Positions 41,636 to 49,930 of a stretch of DNA of 64,000 bases are shown piece by piece (position 1 is the stretch's first letter; each line of letters opens with the position of its first letter). The position numbers and the translations under genes were made by a program. Source of the stretch: Nitrospira sp. (GTDB taxonomy: Bacteria; Nitrospirota; Nitrospiria; Nitrospirales; UBA8639); contig CP058931.1 of assembly GCA_024760505.1 (NCBI GenBank), positions 1,994,001 to 2,058,000 on the forward strand, given 5' to 3'. The notes below the pieces were generated by a model. That model was not told the DNA's origin. It made no database searches and saw only the letters and a program-made list of their open reading frames with translations.

Positions 41636-43858
41636 TTAATTGAATTTCCATTCGATTCCCCCAAACCCGCTGATCCCCTGGCCGGGGTTGAAATACCGGC
41701 CCAGACTGTCATTGACGACGACAGCACCCGCATAGGTTTGATTGGACAGGTTTCGTCCCTCTGCGAAAATGGACAGGTTCTTACTGTAATTATAGCCTGC
41801 TTTCAGATTGACGATGAAATAGGCCGAGTTCTTGGCAGTGTTTAAGCTGTCCACGTAATATCCAGCGATGATCCATTCGAAATTCGGCGCGATAAAAAAT
41901 CCCACTGGATGGTCATAGCGTATTTCCCCGGCAAGTTGGTGCTCGGGCGCGCCGGGAACCCGGTTGCCGTCCTTGGCCACCAAGAATTTTTGAGTTCCAT
42001 TTTCTCCTCCGCCGTACACATCATCTGTGAATTTAAATAACGACCACGTATAGGCGGTTCGAACGGTGATCGTGTCGCTTTGGTTTTTGGGACCCTGAGC
42101 CAGCAATCCGTTGGCCACCACCATGCTGCCTCCTGCTTCAATGCCGGTGTGTCGCGTTCCTTTGGCATTTTGATAGGTCGGTTGGTTATTGACATTAAAT
42201 GTCAGGATTTCCTTTTGCATTTCCAGGTTATAGAAGGTGAGATCCCAGGTATAACGGTTATCCGCCGTGCTGCCTCGTGTGCCGATTTCAAACTGCCAGG
42301 CCCGTTGCGCATCCAGGTTGATGAAGGGGCTGGTGGGGACTGAGCCGTCGGGGTTGATCGATGAGGTCAATTCGACATTAACGGGGGGTTCGTACCCACG
42401 GCTGACGTTTCCGTAAATTTGCGAGGTCGGGGTGGTTTGGTACACGAGCCCCATCTTTGGGATAAGAGCATTGAAATGACGTACGCCGGTATCGTTGGTA
42501 GTTAAATTCCCCGTAAAGGGACTGTAGAGTTGGTTTCTGCCCTGCCGGATCCCATATTCCCAGCGTCCGCCTGCAATAACAAGGAAATCATCGGTTACAT
42601 TGAATTGGTCTTCCAGGTAGGTGCTGAGATTGGTCGTCTCCAACGTGAGATTTTGGGTCTGAGTTCCGCGTTTCCCCAAATTATTGACAAACCGCCGTTG
42701 ATTGGTGTCCCCGTATCGTGGCTGATTGCCGATGAGAAACTTGTTTTCATGCCCGAAAATGGGATGTGAATTGACGTATCGAATCTCCCCTCCCACATTA
42801 TAGTTGTCCTGGACGATCGTTTGAAAAATAGGATGATCCAGGTACTGGTAGGAATAATAGGGGATAATTTCAAAAAACTGGTGGGCGGCGAATTCGTTGC
42901 GATAGGCGGCCCCGACACGGATATAACTATAGTATCGCCCCCATTTGCATGCCTCGTTTGGCCCGCAGGAGAACGGACTGATTCCCCCCAAGGTGTTGGC
43001 CTGTCTTCGATTGGAATCCAATTGCGCTTGGGTGATCGACCCGGGGAGTGCTTCTGACACCTCGGCTCCCAGGATATAGGCGCGCACTTCCTGGTGATCA
43101 CCAATCTGAAATCCGAAGTTGGCATTTAACCGCCCGCGTGCTTGTTGGCTGTTATCCTGGAAGCCGTCCTGATGATTGCCCGACGCGCTGATATAGTAAT
43201 CGGCTGTGGTGTCCATGGTGCCGACCTTAAATGGTTTGGTCACCTGCCCGCTGGAGACTTGCCCGGAATAGAGGCCGAAACTTCCAGCCATTCCACGCGT
43301 CTGGAAGAGGGAGGCGTTGTAGCCTGTCCGGGGCACAAAATTGATGGCTCCTCCCAGGGTATTGGCTCCATACCGGAGGGCGTTGGACCCTTTATATACC
43401 TCGATACGTTCATAGGCCATCAAGTCGATGGATTCGAAATCGGAGAACCCGTCCGCATCGCCGAAATAGATCCCGTTGATGAGAATATTAATACCGCGAT
43501 GATGAAAGTTGTTCCTGAGGGAAGTCCCCCGGATTTGGAATTGGCCCTCGTCGGCGCCGAATCGGGATTGGAATCGCACACCCGGGGCAAATTGAAGGAC
43601 GTCGGTTAAATTAAACGCACGGGATTCCTCGATTTCTTTTTCCGGGATCAGGATGGTGCTGGCAGGCCGACGAGCCAGTTCTTCCTTGACCGCATCGATG
43701 TTCTCGATCCGTGTTCCTTCCACGGTGAGTGTCGGCAGTGTTTCAATTTGCTCGTCAGCCCTGCTGAATGGAGGTTGGATCAGAAAAAACCCCGTCAACG
43801 TAAAAATCATCACGCTTATGATTACATTATGAAATATCGCACATTTGTGGTTGTTCAT
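41636..43858 (-). CDS. TonB-dependent outer-membrane receptor
   Basis: 740 aa. Signal peptide (FTLTGFFLIQPPFSRA), TonB-box-like IETLPTLTVEGTRI, plug domain (LTDVLQFAPGVRFQSRF, YKGSNALRYGANTLGGAINF) and a barrel ending in a terminal aromatic pattern (GGIEWKFN). Plug and barrel resemble FecA-like or siderophore/metal receptors, but ligand prediction is not reliable. Same strand as exbD, exbB and tonB, so the complete uptake machine is encoded here. Confidence 0.92.
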   Translation of the reverse strand: MNNHKCAIFHNVIISVMIFTLTGFFLIQPPFSRADEQIETLPTLTVEGTRIENIDAVKEELARRPASTILIPEKEIEESRAFNLTDVLQFAPGVRFQSRFGADEGQFQIRGTSLRNNFHHRGINILINGIYFGDADGFSDFESIDLMAYERIEVYKGSNALRYGANTLGGAINFVPRTGYNASLFQTRGMAGSFGLYSGQVSSGQVTKPFKVGTMDTTADYYISASGNHQDGFQDNSQQARGRLNANFGFQIGDHQEVRAYILGAEVSEALPGSITQAQLDSNRRQANTLGGISPFSCGPNEACKWGRYYSYIRVGAAYRNEFAAHQFFEIIPYYSYQYLDHPIFQTIVQDNYNVGGEIRYVNSHPIFGHENKFLIGNQPRYGDTNQRRFVNNLGKRGTQTQNLTLETTNLSTYLEDQFNVTDDFLVIAGGRWEYGIRQGRNQLYSPFTGNLTTNDTGVRHFNALIPKMGLVYQTTPTSQIYGNVSRGYEPPVNVELTSSINPDGSVPTSPFINLDAQRAWQFEIGTRGSTADNRYTWDLTFYNLEMQKEILTFNVNNQPTYQNAKGTRHTGIEAGGSMVVANGLLAQGPKNQSDTITVRTAYTWSLFKFTDDVYGGGENGTQKFLVAKDGNRVPGAPEHQLAGEIRYDHPVGFFIAPNFEWIIAGYYVDSLNTAKNSAYFIVNLKAGYNYSKNLSIFAEGRNLSNQTYAGAVVVNDSLGRYFNPGQGISGFGGIEWKFN

Positions 43859-43970
43859 CGGAGCATAAATCCTTTCCGGAACCTATGAAAATAGATCAAG
43901 ATCAGAGCAAACAAAGGCCTGGCCCTGATAGAGAAAAAATATGGATTGGTTCTGAAACGCGGGACGTTGG

Positions 43971-44315
43971 TTAAACGGGAGGGCCGCGAGCGAGAGTCGG
44001 ACTCAGGGTGGCCTGCATCGGGATTCTGAAAAAGAGGTAGACGACTCCGACAATGAATAGGGTGAGGGTAAGAAGTGCCTTGTGGGTCGTGTCGGACGAG
44101 TTCGCTTTCGAACTGACCTGACAGGCCCATGAGCAGAGCGAGGAATGGGAACTGGTGTTTTTGGAATGATGATTAATTGGAGAATGGTGGAGCTCATGAG
44201 ATGCCACGCAATACGTGGCTATGCTCACCAGCGCGAGATACACCACTGCGAAGATGATTGAAAGGAGTTTAAGAGGGCCCGGCATTATGGGAAGGCTCGA
44301 TGGCTTGTTAGGCAT
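43971..44315 (-). CDS. Small His/CxWxC membrane protein (family member 4)
   Basis: 114 aa. First hydrophobic helix (LLSIIFAVVYLALVSIATYC), His-rich HELHHSPINHHSK, LCSWACQ, a strong second helix (ALLTLTLFIVGVVYLFF) and LARGPPV at the very C-terminus. This is the clearest two-helix member: His and CxWxC parts would face the periplasm and the RGPP tail the cytoplasm. It is located between the amidohydrolase and TonB-receptor genes. Confidence 0.75.
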   Translation of the reverse strand: MPNKPSSLPIMPGPLKLLSIIFAVVYLALVSIATYCVASHELHHSPINHHSKNTSSHSSLCSWACQVSSKANSSDTTHKALLTLTLFIVGVVYLFFRIPMQATLSPTLARGPPV

Positions 44316-44339
44316 GTTAAAGCTTGTATGTCTTGTGCC

Positions 44340-45872
44340 TTAAAAAATCCTGGTTATCTCAGAACGACTCGAAGGTTCATGCACATGTTTGCCTGTGGAA
44401 TCTGCATTCTGAGGTTCGCTCCATAAAAGAGGGGAACCTTGCTTGAGACGAAAGATAATGTTTTGAACCTGTTCAAAGTCCTCAAGCGGATTGCCCTGTA
44501 AAACAAGAAAGCTGGCTTCATACCCCTCGTCTAATCGTCCGATTTTCCTTGAAGGAAAAATCGTCTGAGGAGTGGTCTCGCTCCATATTTTCAGTAAGGT
44601 CAGATTGTCAAATATCCCCATTTGATGAAGGTGCAGGGCTTCCGATAGGGCCGTTTCCGCATGGTCGCTTCCGATGGCAATGGTGACCCCGGCTTGCTGC
44701 AGTAACCTGAGATTATCCGTCTGAATTGCACGGGCAACCTCACGGATATTTTCGGTTGATTGTCGTTTGTGATCACCGGTATTCGCAGGGGAGTGAGGAT
44801 GTGCCTCCGAATCAGACTGATGGTGCCCTGGCGGATGAAAGTGCTCTGCGACGGTCGTCGTGATAATCACGGTCCGGTGTGCGGCCGCTAGTTGGGCATC
44901 CTCTTGAGTTAACAGCACGGCTGATCGTTGAGCGGGTGAAGGGAGATACCACCCGGGAAGATGGGCGATCTCATCGACTTGCCCCTGGATGGCTGCCCGA
45001 AAGTCAGCGGCCGTTTCAATGTGTGCGGAAACTCGTAAGCCTTGCTGGTGCGCATGCGCGACAATCGGGGCGATGAGCTGAGGATCCAGCCCTTTTCGAA
45101 ACCCATGCGTAACGGAGTGGGGTTCGTTTTCGAAATGTTCTGAATCGGCAAGATACAGCTTCAGGAAATCCGGCTTGGTGGCCATGATCGTCGGCCACTG
45201 CTCCTTGAAATTTTTCAGTGAAGAGATAGGGAAGTAGGCCCGACCGTTGAACCAACCCTTTTCACGTTTACCAATGACCGGTTCATATCGATGGGTGCGA
45301 AGCATGTTTTCGTAAAGATCGATGGGATGACCGTTAGGTCCCGTGAGGCCGGCATGAGCAAAGACGACATCAATGGTCGTTGGTGTGTTGAGTTTACCGC
45401 GGATTTGTTCCACAAATTCAGAAATGTCATTTGGGTTTTTCACATAAAAAACACCATCCCGCACATAATGACTGATGACCTGGTCGATGTTCCAGGCGCC
45501 TTCGACATTATGGGTGTGGGCTTCACCAAACGGCGGCACGACAAAACCGCCCTTCAGATCGATGGCCTGTTCAACGGACTCCGGCCGGAAGCGGGTGAGT
45601 GAGCCCTGCACGGCATACCATGTGTCCCGGGTAAAGCCTTGCCCATCAAACCATTGCCCATTGATAAATGCATAGGTCTTGGCCGCATTCCCATTGTGTG
45701 CTGATTCGAAACTTGGAGTCGGTGGCGGATGAGTGGTCGTGCTGCATCCCACCAATCCTAGTCCAACAATGAGGAACAGGGTGGTCATGTACAACATGGC
45801 CTGAGCCACCTGTTTTCTCAGATCCCATTGTCTTTCAGCCTCAACGATTGCGCCTCGATTGGTTTCAGACAT
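44340..45872 (-). CDS. Amidohydrolase-family lipoprotein
   Basis: 510 aa from the ATG at 45872; an in-frame ATG at 45797 gives a more usual signal peptide. The lipobox is GLVGC. The metal-dependent hydrolase fold shows the HxH motif GEAHTHN, LKLYLAD (Lys region), RVSAHIETAADF, the metal Asp in IGSDHAE and the C-terminal strand FLVLQGNPLEDF. An inserted loop is very His-rich (HFHPPGHHQSDSEAHPHS). It is periplasmic; substrate unknown. Between exbB and a CSWAC small protein. Confidence 0.85.
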   Translation of the reverse strand: MSETNRGAIVEAERQWDLRKQVAQAMLYMTTLFLIVGLGLVGCSTTTHPPPTPSFESAHNGNAAKTYAFINGQWFDGQGFTRDTWYAVQGSLTRFRPESVEQAIDLKGGFVVPPFGEAHTHNVEGAWNIDQVISHYVRDGVFYVKNPNDISEFVEQIRGKLNTPTTIDVVFAHAGLTGPNGHPIDLYENMLRTHRYEPVIGKREKGWFNGRAYFPISSLKNFKEQWPTIMATKPDFLKLYLADSEHFENEPHSVTHGFRKGLDPQLIAPIVAHAHQQGLRVSAHIETAADFRAAIQGQVDEIAHLPGWYLPSPAQRSAVLLTQEDAQLAAAHRTVIITTTVAEHFHPPGHHQSDSEAHPHSPANTGDHKRQSTENIREVARAIQTDNLRLLQQAGVTIAIGSDHAETALSEALHLHQMGIFDNLTLLKIWSETTPQTIFPSRKIGRLDEGYEASFLVLQGNPLEDFEQVQNIIFRLKQGSPLLWSEPQNADSTGKHVHEPSSRSEITRIF

Positions 45873-45962
45873 GTTTTGAGTGAACCTTCCGGTGGCCGAC
45901 CGCGATCCTGCTGCGTTGTTTTCCTGGGTTTTTCATGACCGCACGTATTCTGAATGTGAGAG

Positions 45963-46550
45963 TTAGGAATGTCCCAGGAACGACTGGAGTTTTGTGGCAT
46001 ATTGTTCAATACGCTCGGTTTCCCGTTCGACCAGGGAAAGAAAAAAGTTGTAAGGAATGAGCGTAATGACGGCAACCCCAATTCCTGCCGCGGTGCAAAT
46101 GAGTGCTTCAGCCACTCCCCCTGTGACCGCGTGGGGGTTGCCGAGTCCTGTTTTGGACATGATGCCGAAGGAATCGATCATTCCAATGATGGTCCCTAGC
46201 AGTCCCAGTAAGGGCCCCAACGTGATGACCGTATCCAGGACGGATAACCCGCGCTTTAATCGAGATATTTCGGCGATTCCCGTAGCTTCCATGGCCTTGT
46301 CAGGCTGTTGGTCTCGATGGAATATCCCTGCCGCAAGCACGCGGAGTGTGGGGCTCTGACGCTGTTCAGCCAAGGCCAGCGCATCGGTCCATTTTCCCTG
46401 TTCAACCAGTTTGATCATCCGGTCCGCCAAGCGGCTATACCGCAACGATCGGAATTGGAATCCACGTTCGATGCTGATGGTCAGCGCTAACAATGAGCAG
46501 CCTAAGATGGGGATCATCATCCATCCGCCACCCATTAGTAATTGAATCAT
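45963..46550 (-). CDS. exbB: ExbB/TolQ/MotA-family proton channel protein
   Basis: 195 aa with three membrane helices in the family pattern: an N-terminal helix (MMIPILGCSLLALTISIERG), a cytoplasmic stretch and two C-terminal helices (VITLGPLLGLLGTIIGMIDS, EALICTAAGIGVAVITLIPY). The conserved GLLGTIxGM motif is present. It partners ExbD and TonB. It follows tonB with a 27-base gap on the same strand. Confidence 0.92.
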   Translation of the reverse strand: MIQLLMGGGWMMIPILGCSLLALTISIERGFQFRSLRYSRLADRMIKLVEQGKWTDALALAEQRQSPTLRVLAAGIFHRDQQPDKAMEATGIAEISRLKRGLSVLDTVITLGPLLGLLGTIIGMIDSFGIMSKTGLGNPHAVTGGVAEALICTAAGIGVAVITLIPYNFFLSLVERETERIEQYATKLQSFLGHS

Positions 46551-46577
46551 GCCTCGGTTCCCTTCTTCTTGCGTGGC

Positions 46578-47471
46578 TTAACTATTCAGGTCAAATTTAA
46601 TCGGGATGTCCACCCATTTGGCGATGGGGATGTTCCCGTCTTTGGCTGGCAGAAATTTCCAGTTTTTAATGGCTTCTTGGGCAGCCAGATCTAGAGCTTC
46701 ATGACCGCAGCTCTTTCGAATTTCTACCTGGCTCGGAGCGCCATCGGCGGTAATCAACGTTCGGACAATAACCGTACCCTCCCAACCGGACTCACGCGCC
46801 ACACGGGGATACAATGGCTTGGATGAGGCCACGATTTTCGGCTTGGAAGTTGAGGATCCGGCCGCCATTGGCGGCGGAGTTTTTAATGCGGGACGAGCCG
46901 CCGGGCTTGGCGGAGGCGGCAGTGTGTGTTGGGTTCTTGGTTCGCGATTGTTCATTGGTATGGGAGTTCTGGCAATGGGTTGTTCCTGCTGTGGCGGCGC
47001 TGTTGAAAGCGGAGGCCTTTGTTGGTGTTGAGAAGGCACGGCCATTTTCATCATTTGACGACTCTTCATGGCCTGCTCCGTTCGCGTGTCTTTGAGCATC
47101 GGCTGTGCCTGAGGAAGAGGCGGCGGAGGAGTCAGAGGTTTGGATGGGGTCTGTTTGATCGATGCCTGCATCGGTGGCGCAGGCGTAGACGGCGTAGGCT
47201 GGGTCCGGGGAGACGGTGGCGTCGGTTGCGCAAAATCTGGTGTGGTTGGCGTGAGGGGTTTCGTGATCGGTTGTGGGGTGGGACTGATCTCCTGGAGAGC
47301 CGGAACCAAAGTCACCTGAACCGTTGGGGCGGGGTCATCCAATGCCGGAGGACTTGGAATATAGGCCAGGGCTGCAAGAATGGCCGCATGAAGAATGGCG
47401 CTGCCCAGAGCGCTCAGCAGGAAAACCCGATTGTTCACATCAGAAGAGGAATCTTCAAACGTGGAGTTCAC
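46578..47471 (-). CDS. tonB: TonB energy-transducing protein
   Basis: 297 aa from a GTG that overlaps the stop of the TPR gene (GTGA). N-terminal membrane helix (FLLSALGSAILHAAILAAL, with the conserved His), a long Pro-rich spacer (about residues 45-205) and a C-terminal TonB domain: YPRVARESGWEGTVIVRTLI ... KNWKFLPAKDGN ... IPIKFDLNS. It spans the periplasm to the receptors at 41636 and probably 31438. Confidence 0.92.
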   Translation of the reverse strand: MNSTFEDSSSDVNNRVFLLSALGSAILHAAILAALAYIPSPPALDDPAPTVQVTLVPALQEISPTPQPITKPLTPTTPDFAQPTPPSPRTQPTPSTPAPPMQASIKQTPSKPLTPPPPLPQAQPMLKDTRTEQAMKSRQMMKMAVPSQHQQRPPLSTAPPQQEQPIARTPIPMNNREPRTQHTLPPPPSPAARPALKTPPPMAAGSSTSKPKIVASSKPLYPRVARESGWEGTVIVRTLITADGAPSQVEIRKSCGHEALDLAAQEAIKNWKFLPAKDGNIPIAKWVDIPIKFDLNS

Positions 47472-48520
47472 GATTTGCTCCGTTGTAATAATGTTTGAAT
47501 TCGTTCGTCCTGTCCCCCAAGCTTCAAGAATTCTTCGTAGTGTTTGAGAGCTTTTTGGGGAGTATTGCGATGAAACTCATATAACATGCCAAGATTATAG
47601 TGGGCTTCGGCCAACTGATCATTCAAGGACAAGGCTGTTTGATATTCCTTCTCTGCTTGATCAATTTTTGATAAGGCTGCATAGACGACTCCCAGATTGA
47701 CGTGCGCCTCCGAATTGTTGGGATCGAGTTTCGTGACTTGTTCAAACGCTTGCGCCGCTTCCTTGAAGGCTTCCTTTTGCTGGTAAAGAATGCCTAGGTT
47801 GAAATAGGCGCTGACTAAATCATGGTTTAATTTGACGGCGTGTTGGTAGGCCTGAATGGCGTTGTCCACGTGGTCAGATTGTTGAGCGAGTGATCCGGCC
47901 ATTAACCATCCATTGACATACGTGGGATGGAGGGAGACCAGTTGGTCGACGTAACGTTGGGCTTCATCAGGCTTTTGTTCCTGGGCCAGCCAAAAGGCGA
48001 TGCCGTATAACGAATCGACGCGATGTGGCTGGAGTTCCAAGACGGCCTGATGGGCCTTGATGGCCTGCTGCGCTTGTTGTTGGTGATCATAAAAGGCTGC
48101 CAACGCGATGCGGGCCTCCGCAAACTTGGGATAGGCCTTTAAGGCAAGATTGAATGATTGCTCGGCTTTTGGGAATTGGGCCTGTTGCTGGTAAATAGAA
48201 CCGAGATCCACATAGGCTTGAGCAAATTGGGGATAGGCCTCCACCGCCCGTTGCAACTCCATGATGGCCTTGGCAGGCTGATCAAGATTACTGAAGATTA
48301 ATCCTAACAGATGGTGCGCTTCAGCGTATCCCGGGTACAAGGTCAGCGCACGCTCTAAGGGGCCAATGGCCGCAGTCCATTGTTGGTGTTCATAGGAGGA
48401 AAAGGCCTGAGCCAGAAGGTCATGGGCTTCTCCAGCCTGACTTGAGGGGTTGCCCATGCCGATATGGGTGAGGAAAAGAAAAACCGCGATGAGTCTGAGT
48501 TTTTGGAAAAGAGTTATCAT
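47468..48520 (-). CDS. Exported TPR-repeat protein of the TonB operon
   Basis: 350 aa. Signal peptide (LRLIAVFLFLTHIGMG) then continuous TPR units, such as LVSAYFNLGILYQQKEAFKE and NSEAHVNLGVVYAALSKIDQ. It overlaps tonB by four bases, so translation is coupled. It is a paralogue of the protein at 28372-29448. TPR proteins next to tonB/exbBD often act with the receptor system; the exact role is unknown. Confidence 0.88.
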   Translation of the reverse strand: MITLFQKLRLIAVFLFLTHIGMGNPSSQAGEAHDLLAQAFSSYEHQQWTAAIGPLERALTLYPGYAEAHHLLGLIFSNLDQPAKAIMELQRAVEAYPQFAQAYVDLGSIYQQQAQFPKAEQSFNLALKAYPKFAEARIALAAFYDHQQQAQQAIKAHQAVLELQPHRVDSLYGIAFWLAQEQKPDEAQRYVDQLVSLHPTYVNGWLMAGSLAQQSDHVDNAIQAYQHAVKLNHDLVSAYFNLGILYQQKEAFKEAAQAFEQVTKLDPNNSEAHVNLGVVYAALSKIDQAEKEYQTALSLNDQLAEAHYNLGMLYEFHRNTPQKALKHYEEFLKLGGQDERIQTLLQRSKS

Positions 48521-48557
48521 GGGCTGACCTTGTTAATAGTGGCAATATTCCACAGGT

Positions 48558-49145
48558 TTATTGAAGCAAATCAAATCGAATGGGTAAATCCACGGTGGAC
48601 GCAACTGCGAATTCTCCATTTTTTGCTGGTTCAAATAACCAGCTTTTTACCGATTGCACGGCACTCTCATCCAGGAGAGAAAATCCCGAACTTTCTTGAA
48701 CCGTGGCATTCTTGACTATGCCATCAGCGGTTATCTGCGTTCGTAGCACCACCTTCCCCTGCCATCCTTGCTCTCTGGCCATTCGCGGATAGAGGGGACG
48801 TTCGGTTTTCAGGGGTTTGACACTTGTCATTCGCCCGCGTGTTGTTCCGATCTGGTCCAGGAGAATACGGGGCATGGGCGGCTGTGGCAGGTTGACGAAA
48901 TGGAGATCGGGAACAGCAAGGTGGTGAAAGGTCGTGGGTGTCCATGAATGATTGAAAGAGGGCAACGGAAATGAATAGGTTATACTGGCTTTTGTCACCG
49001 TTGTCCCAGTCACTTCAATGACCTCTAATGTTTCAATAGGTTCTGAGCTTTCAGGTGGGTTTCCTGCCAAGGAAATTGGGTTGGAGGTCAGCGTGCACCA
49101 AAGCAATAAAAAAATATAGATCATCAGATTGTGCCGACGTACCAT
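48558..49145 (-). CDS. Secreted TonB C-terminal-domain protein
   Basis: 195 aa. A short signal-type N-terminus (LMIYIFLLLWCTLTSNPISLA) is followed by IETLEVIEVTGTTV, which resembles the TonB-box/plug opening of receptors. After a linker comes a TonB C-terminal domain: YPRMAREQGWQGKVVLRTQI ... KSWLFEPAKNGE ... LPIRFDLLQ. It lacks the long Pro-rich spacer. It may be a soluble or short TonB-like partner. First gene of the TPR-tonB-exbB set. Confidence 0.82.
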   Translation of the reverse strand: MVRRHNLMIYIFLLLWCTLTSNPISLAGNPPESSEPIETLEVIEVTGTTVTKASITYSFPLPSFNHSWTPTTFHHLAVPDLHFVNLPQPPMPRILLDQIGTTRGRMTSVKPLKTERPLYPRMAREQGWQGKVVLRTQITADGIVKNATVQESSGFSLLDESAVQSVKSWLFEPAKNGEFAVASTVDLPIRFDLLQ

Positions 49146-49351
49146 AAGACCTCTTCCCCCTAAGTAACTTGACGACCGGCGTTTTTGCCGGTAAAAAAAT
49201 CACTCTCCCCCTTAAGAAGTTTTCCCCTCGTTCGGTCTCTCCTGATCAGAAAGATGTAGGTAGCCACCTCCTCTGATCGCGCTTTGTAAAACCGTTCCCC
49301 AACTCCACTGGTTTTGGTGAAAACGGTTTAGGAGACAAACTTAATCTGATT

Positions 49352-49645
49352 TTACCGGGGTGGAGCTCTGGTTGTAAGAAAATGAGTGGAAACGAGAGAA
49401 GGGACTGACGGAAATGGCCATCCCATGATGGTAAGGAGTTGAAAACTGGGGGAAATATCCAGGTTGTCTCCGGAAATGGTTTGTGCGGCAGCGCACATCC
49501 ATGAACAGACTCCAGTGCTGTGGGTGGTTGGTGTGTGGTGATGGGTATGGTCCGTAATATGCGAAGCGTAGGTCCGATGCATGCTCCCCATGATGAGGAA
49601 AAGCATCAGAATAAAAACCATGGTGAGACTTTTTCGATAGGTCAT
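49352..49645 (-). CDS. Small His/CxWxC membrane protein (family member 5)
   Basis: 97 aa. Hydrophobic N-terminus (LTMVFILMLFLIMGSMH), His-rich HITDHTHHHTPTTH, VCSWMCA, a weakly hydrophobic middle (LLTIMGWPF) and TTRAPPR at the C-terminus. It is the most upstream member of the TonB region, about 200 bases before the TonB-domain gene on the same strand. Function unknown. Confidence 0.7.
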   Translation of the reverse strand: MTYRKSLTMVFILMLFLIMGSMHRTYASHITDHTHHHTPTTHSTGVCSWMCAAAQTISGDNLDISPSFQLLTIMGWPFPSVPSLVSTHFLTTRAPPR

Positions 49646-49930
49646 GGTATCAACAGACCAGAAACGACTGAAACCCTATATAATAACGGAAGCTTATGCT
49701 AGGGAAATACCAAAGATTCTGTCAAGCAAATGGCTGTCCTTCGCATCGTGTCGTCGTTTGTCATAAGATGAGCCGTTGCCGCCATAAATCCGTTTCTTGT
49801 GAGTTGATTCCCACCGGTAATTCGGTATACTAAGAAAACTGTACGGTTTGGAAAGGTGTATCTAGTCCTCCATCCCTATCCATCGTGAGTTTCTCCAACC
49901 CTATTTCTGTATCCGAGGTGTAAGGTCGAT
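49646..49930. promoter_or_regulatory. Divergent promoter region between small protein 5 and secA
   Basis: About 285 bases between two divergently transcribed genes, so it must hold both promoters. I see no convincing operator. AAGG lies just before the secA ATG. Confidence 0.5.

Noticed and set aside
47019..47498. Arg-rich plus-strand frame of 159 codons
   Set aside because: It is the reverse of the Pro-rich tonB spacer and has no recognisable domain.
49174..49201. Hairpin ACCGGC-GTTTTT-GCCGGT with an adjacent homopolymer tract
   Set aside because: The run is A on the plus strand after the stem and T before the stem on the minus strand, so it does not form a terminator for any gene here.
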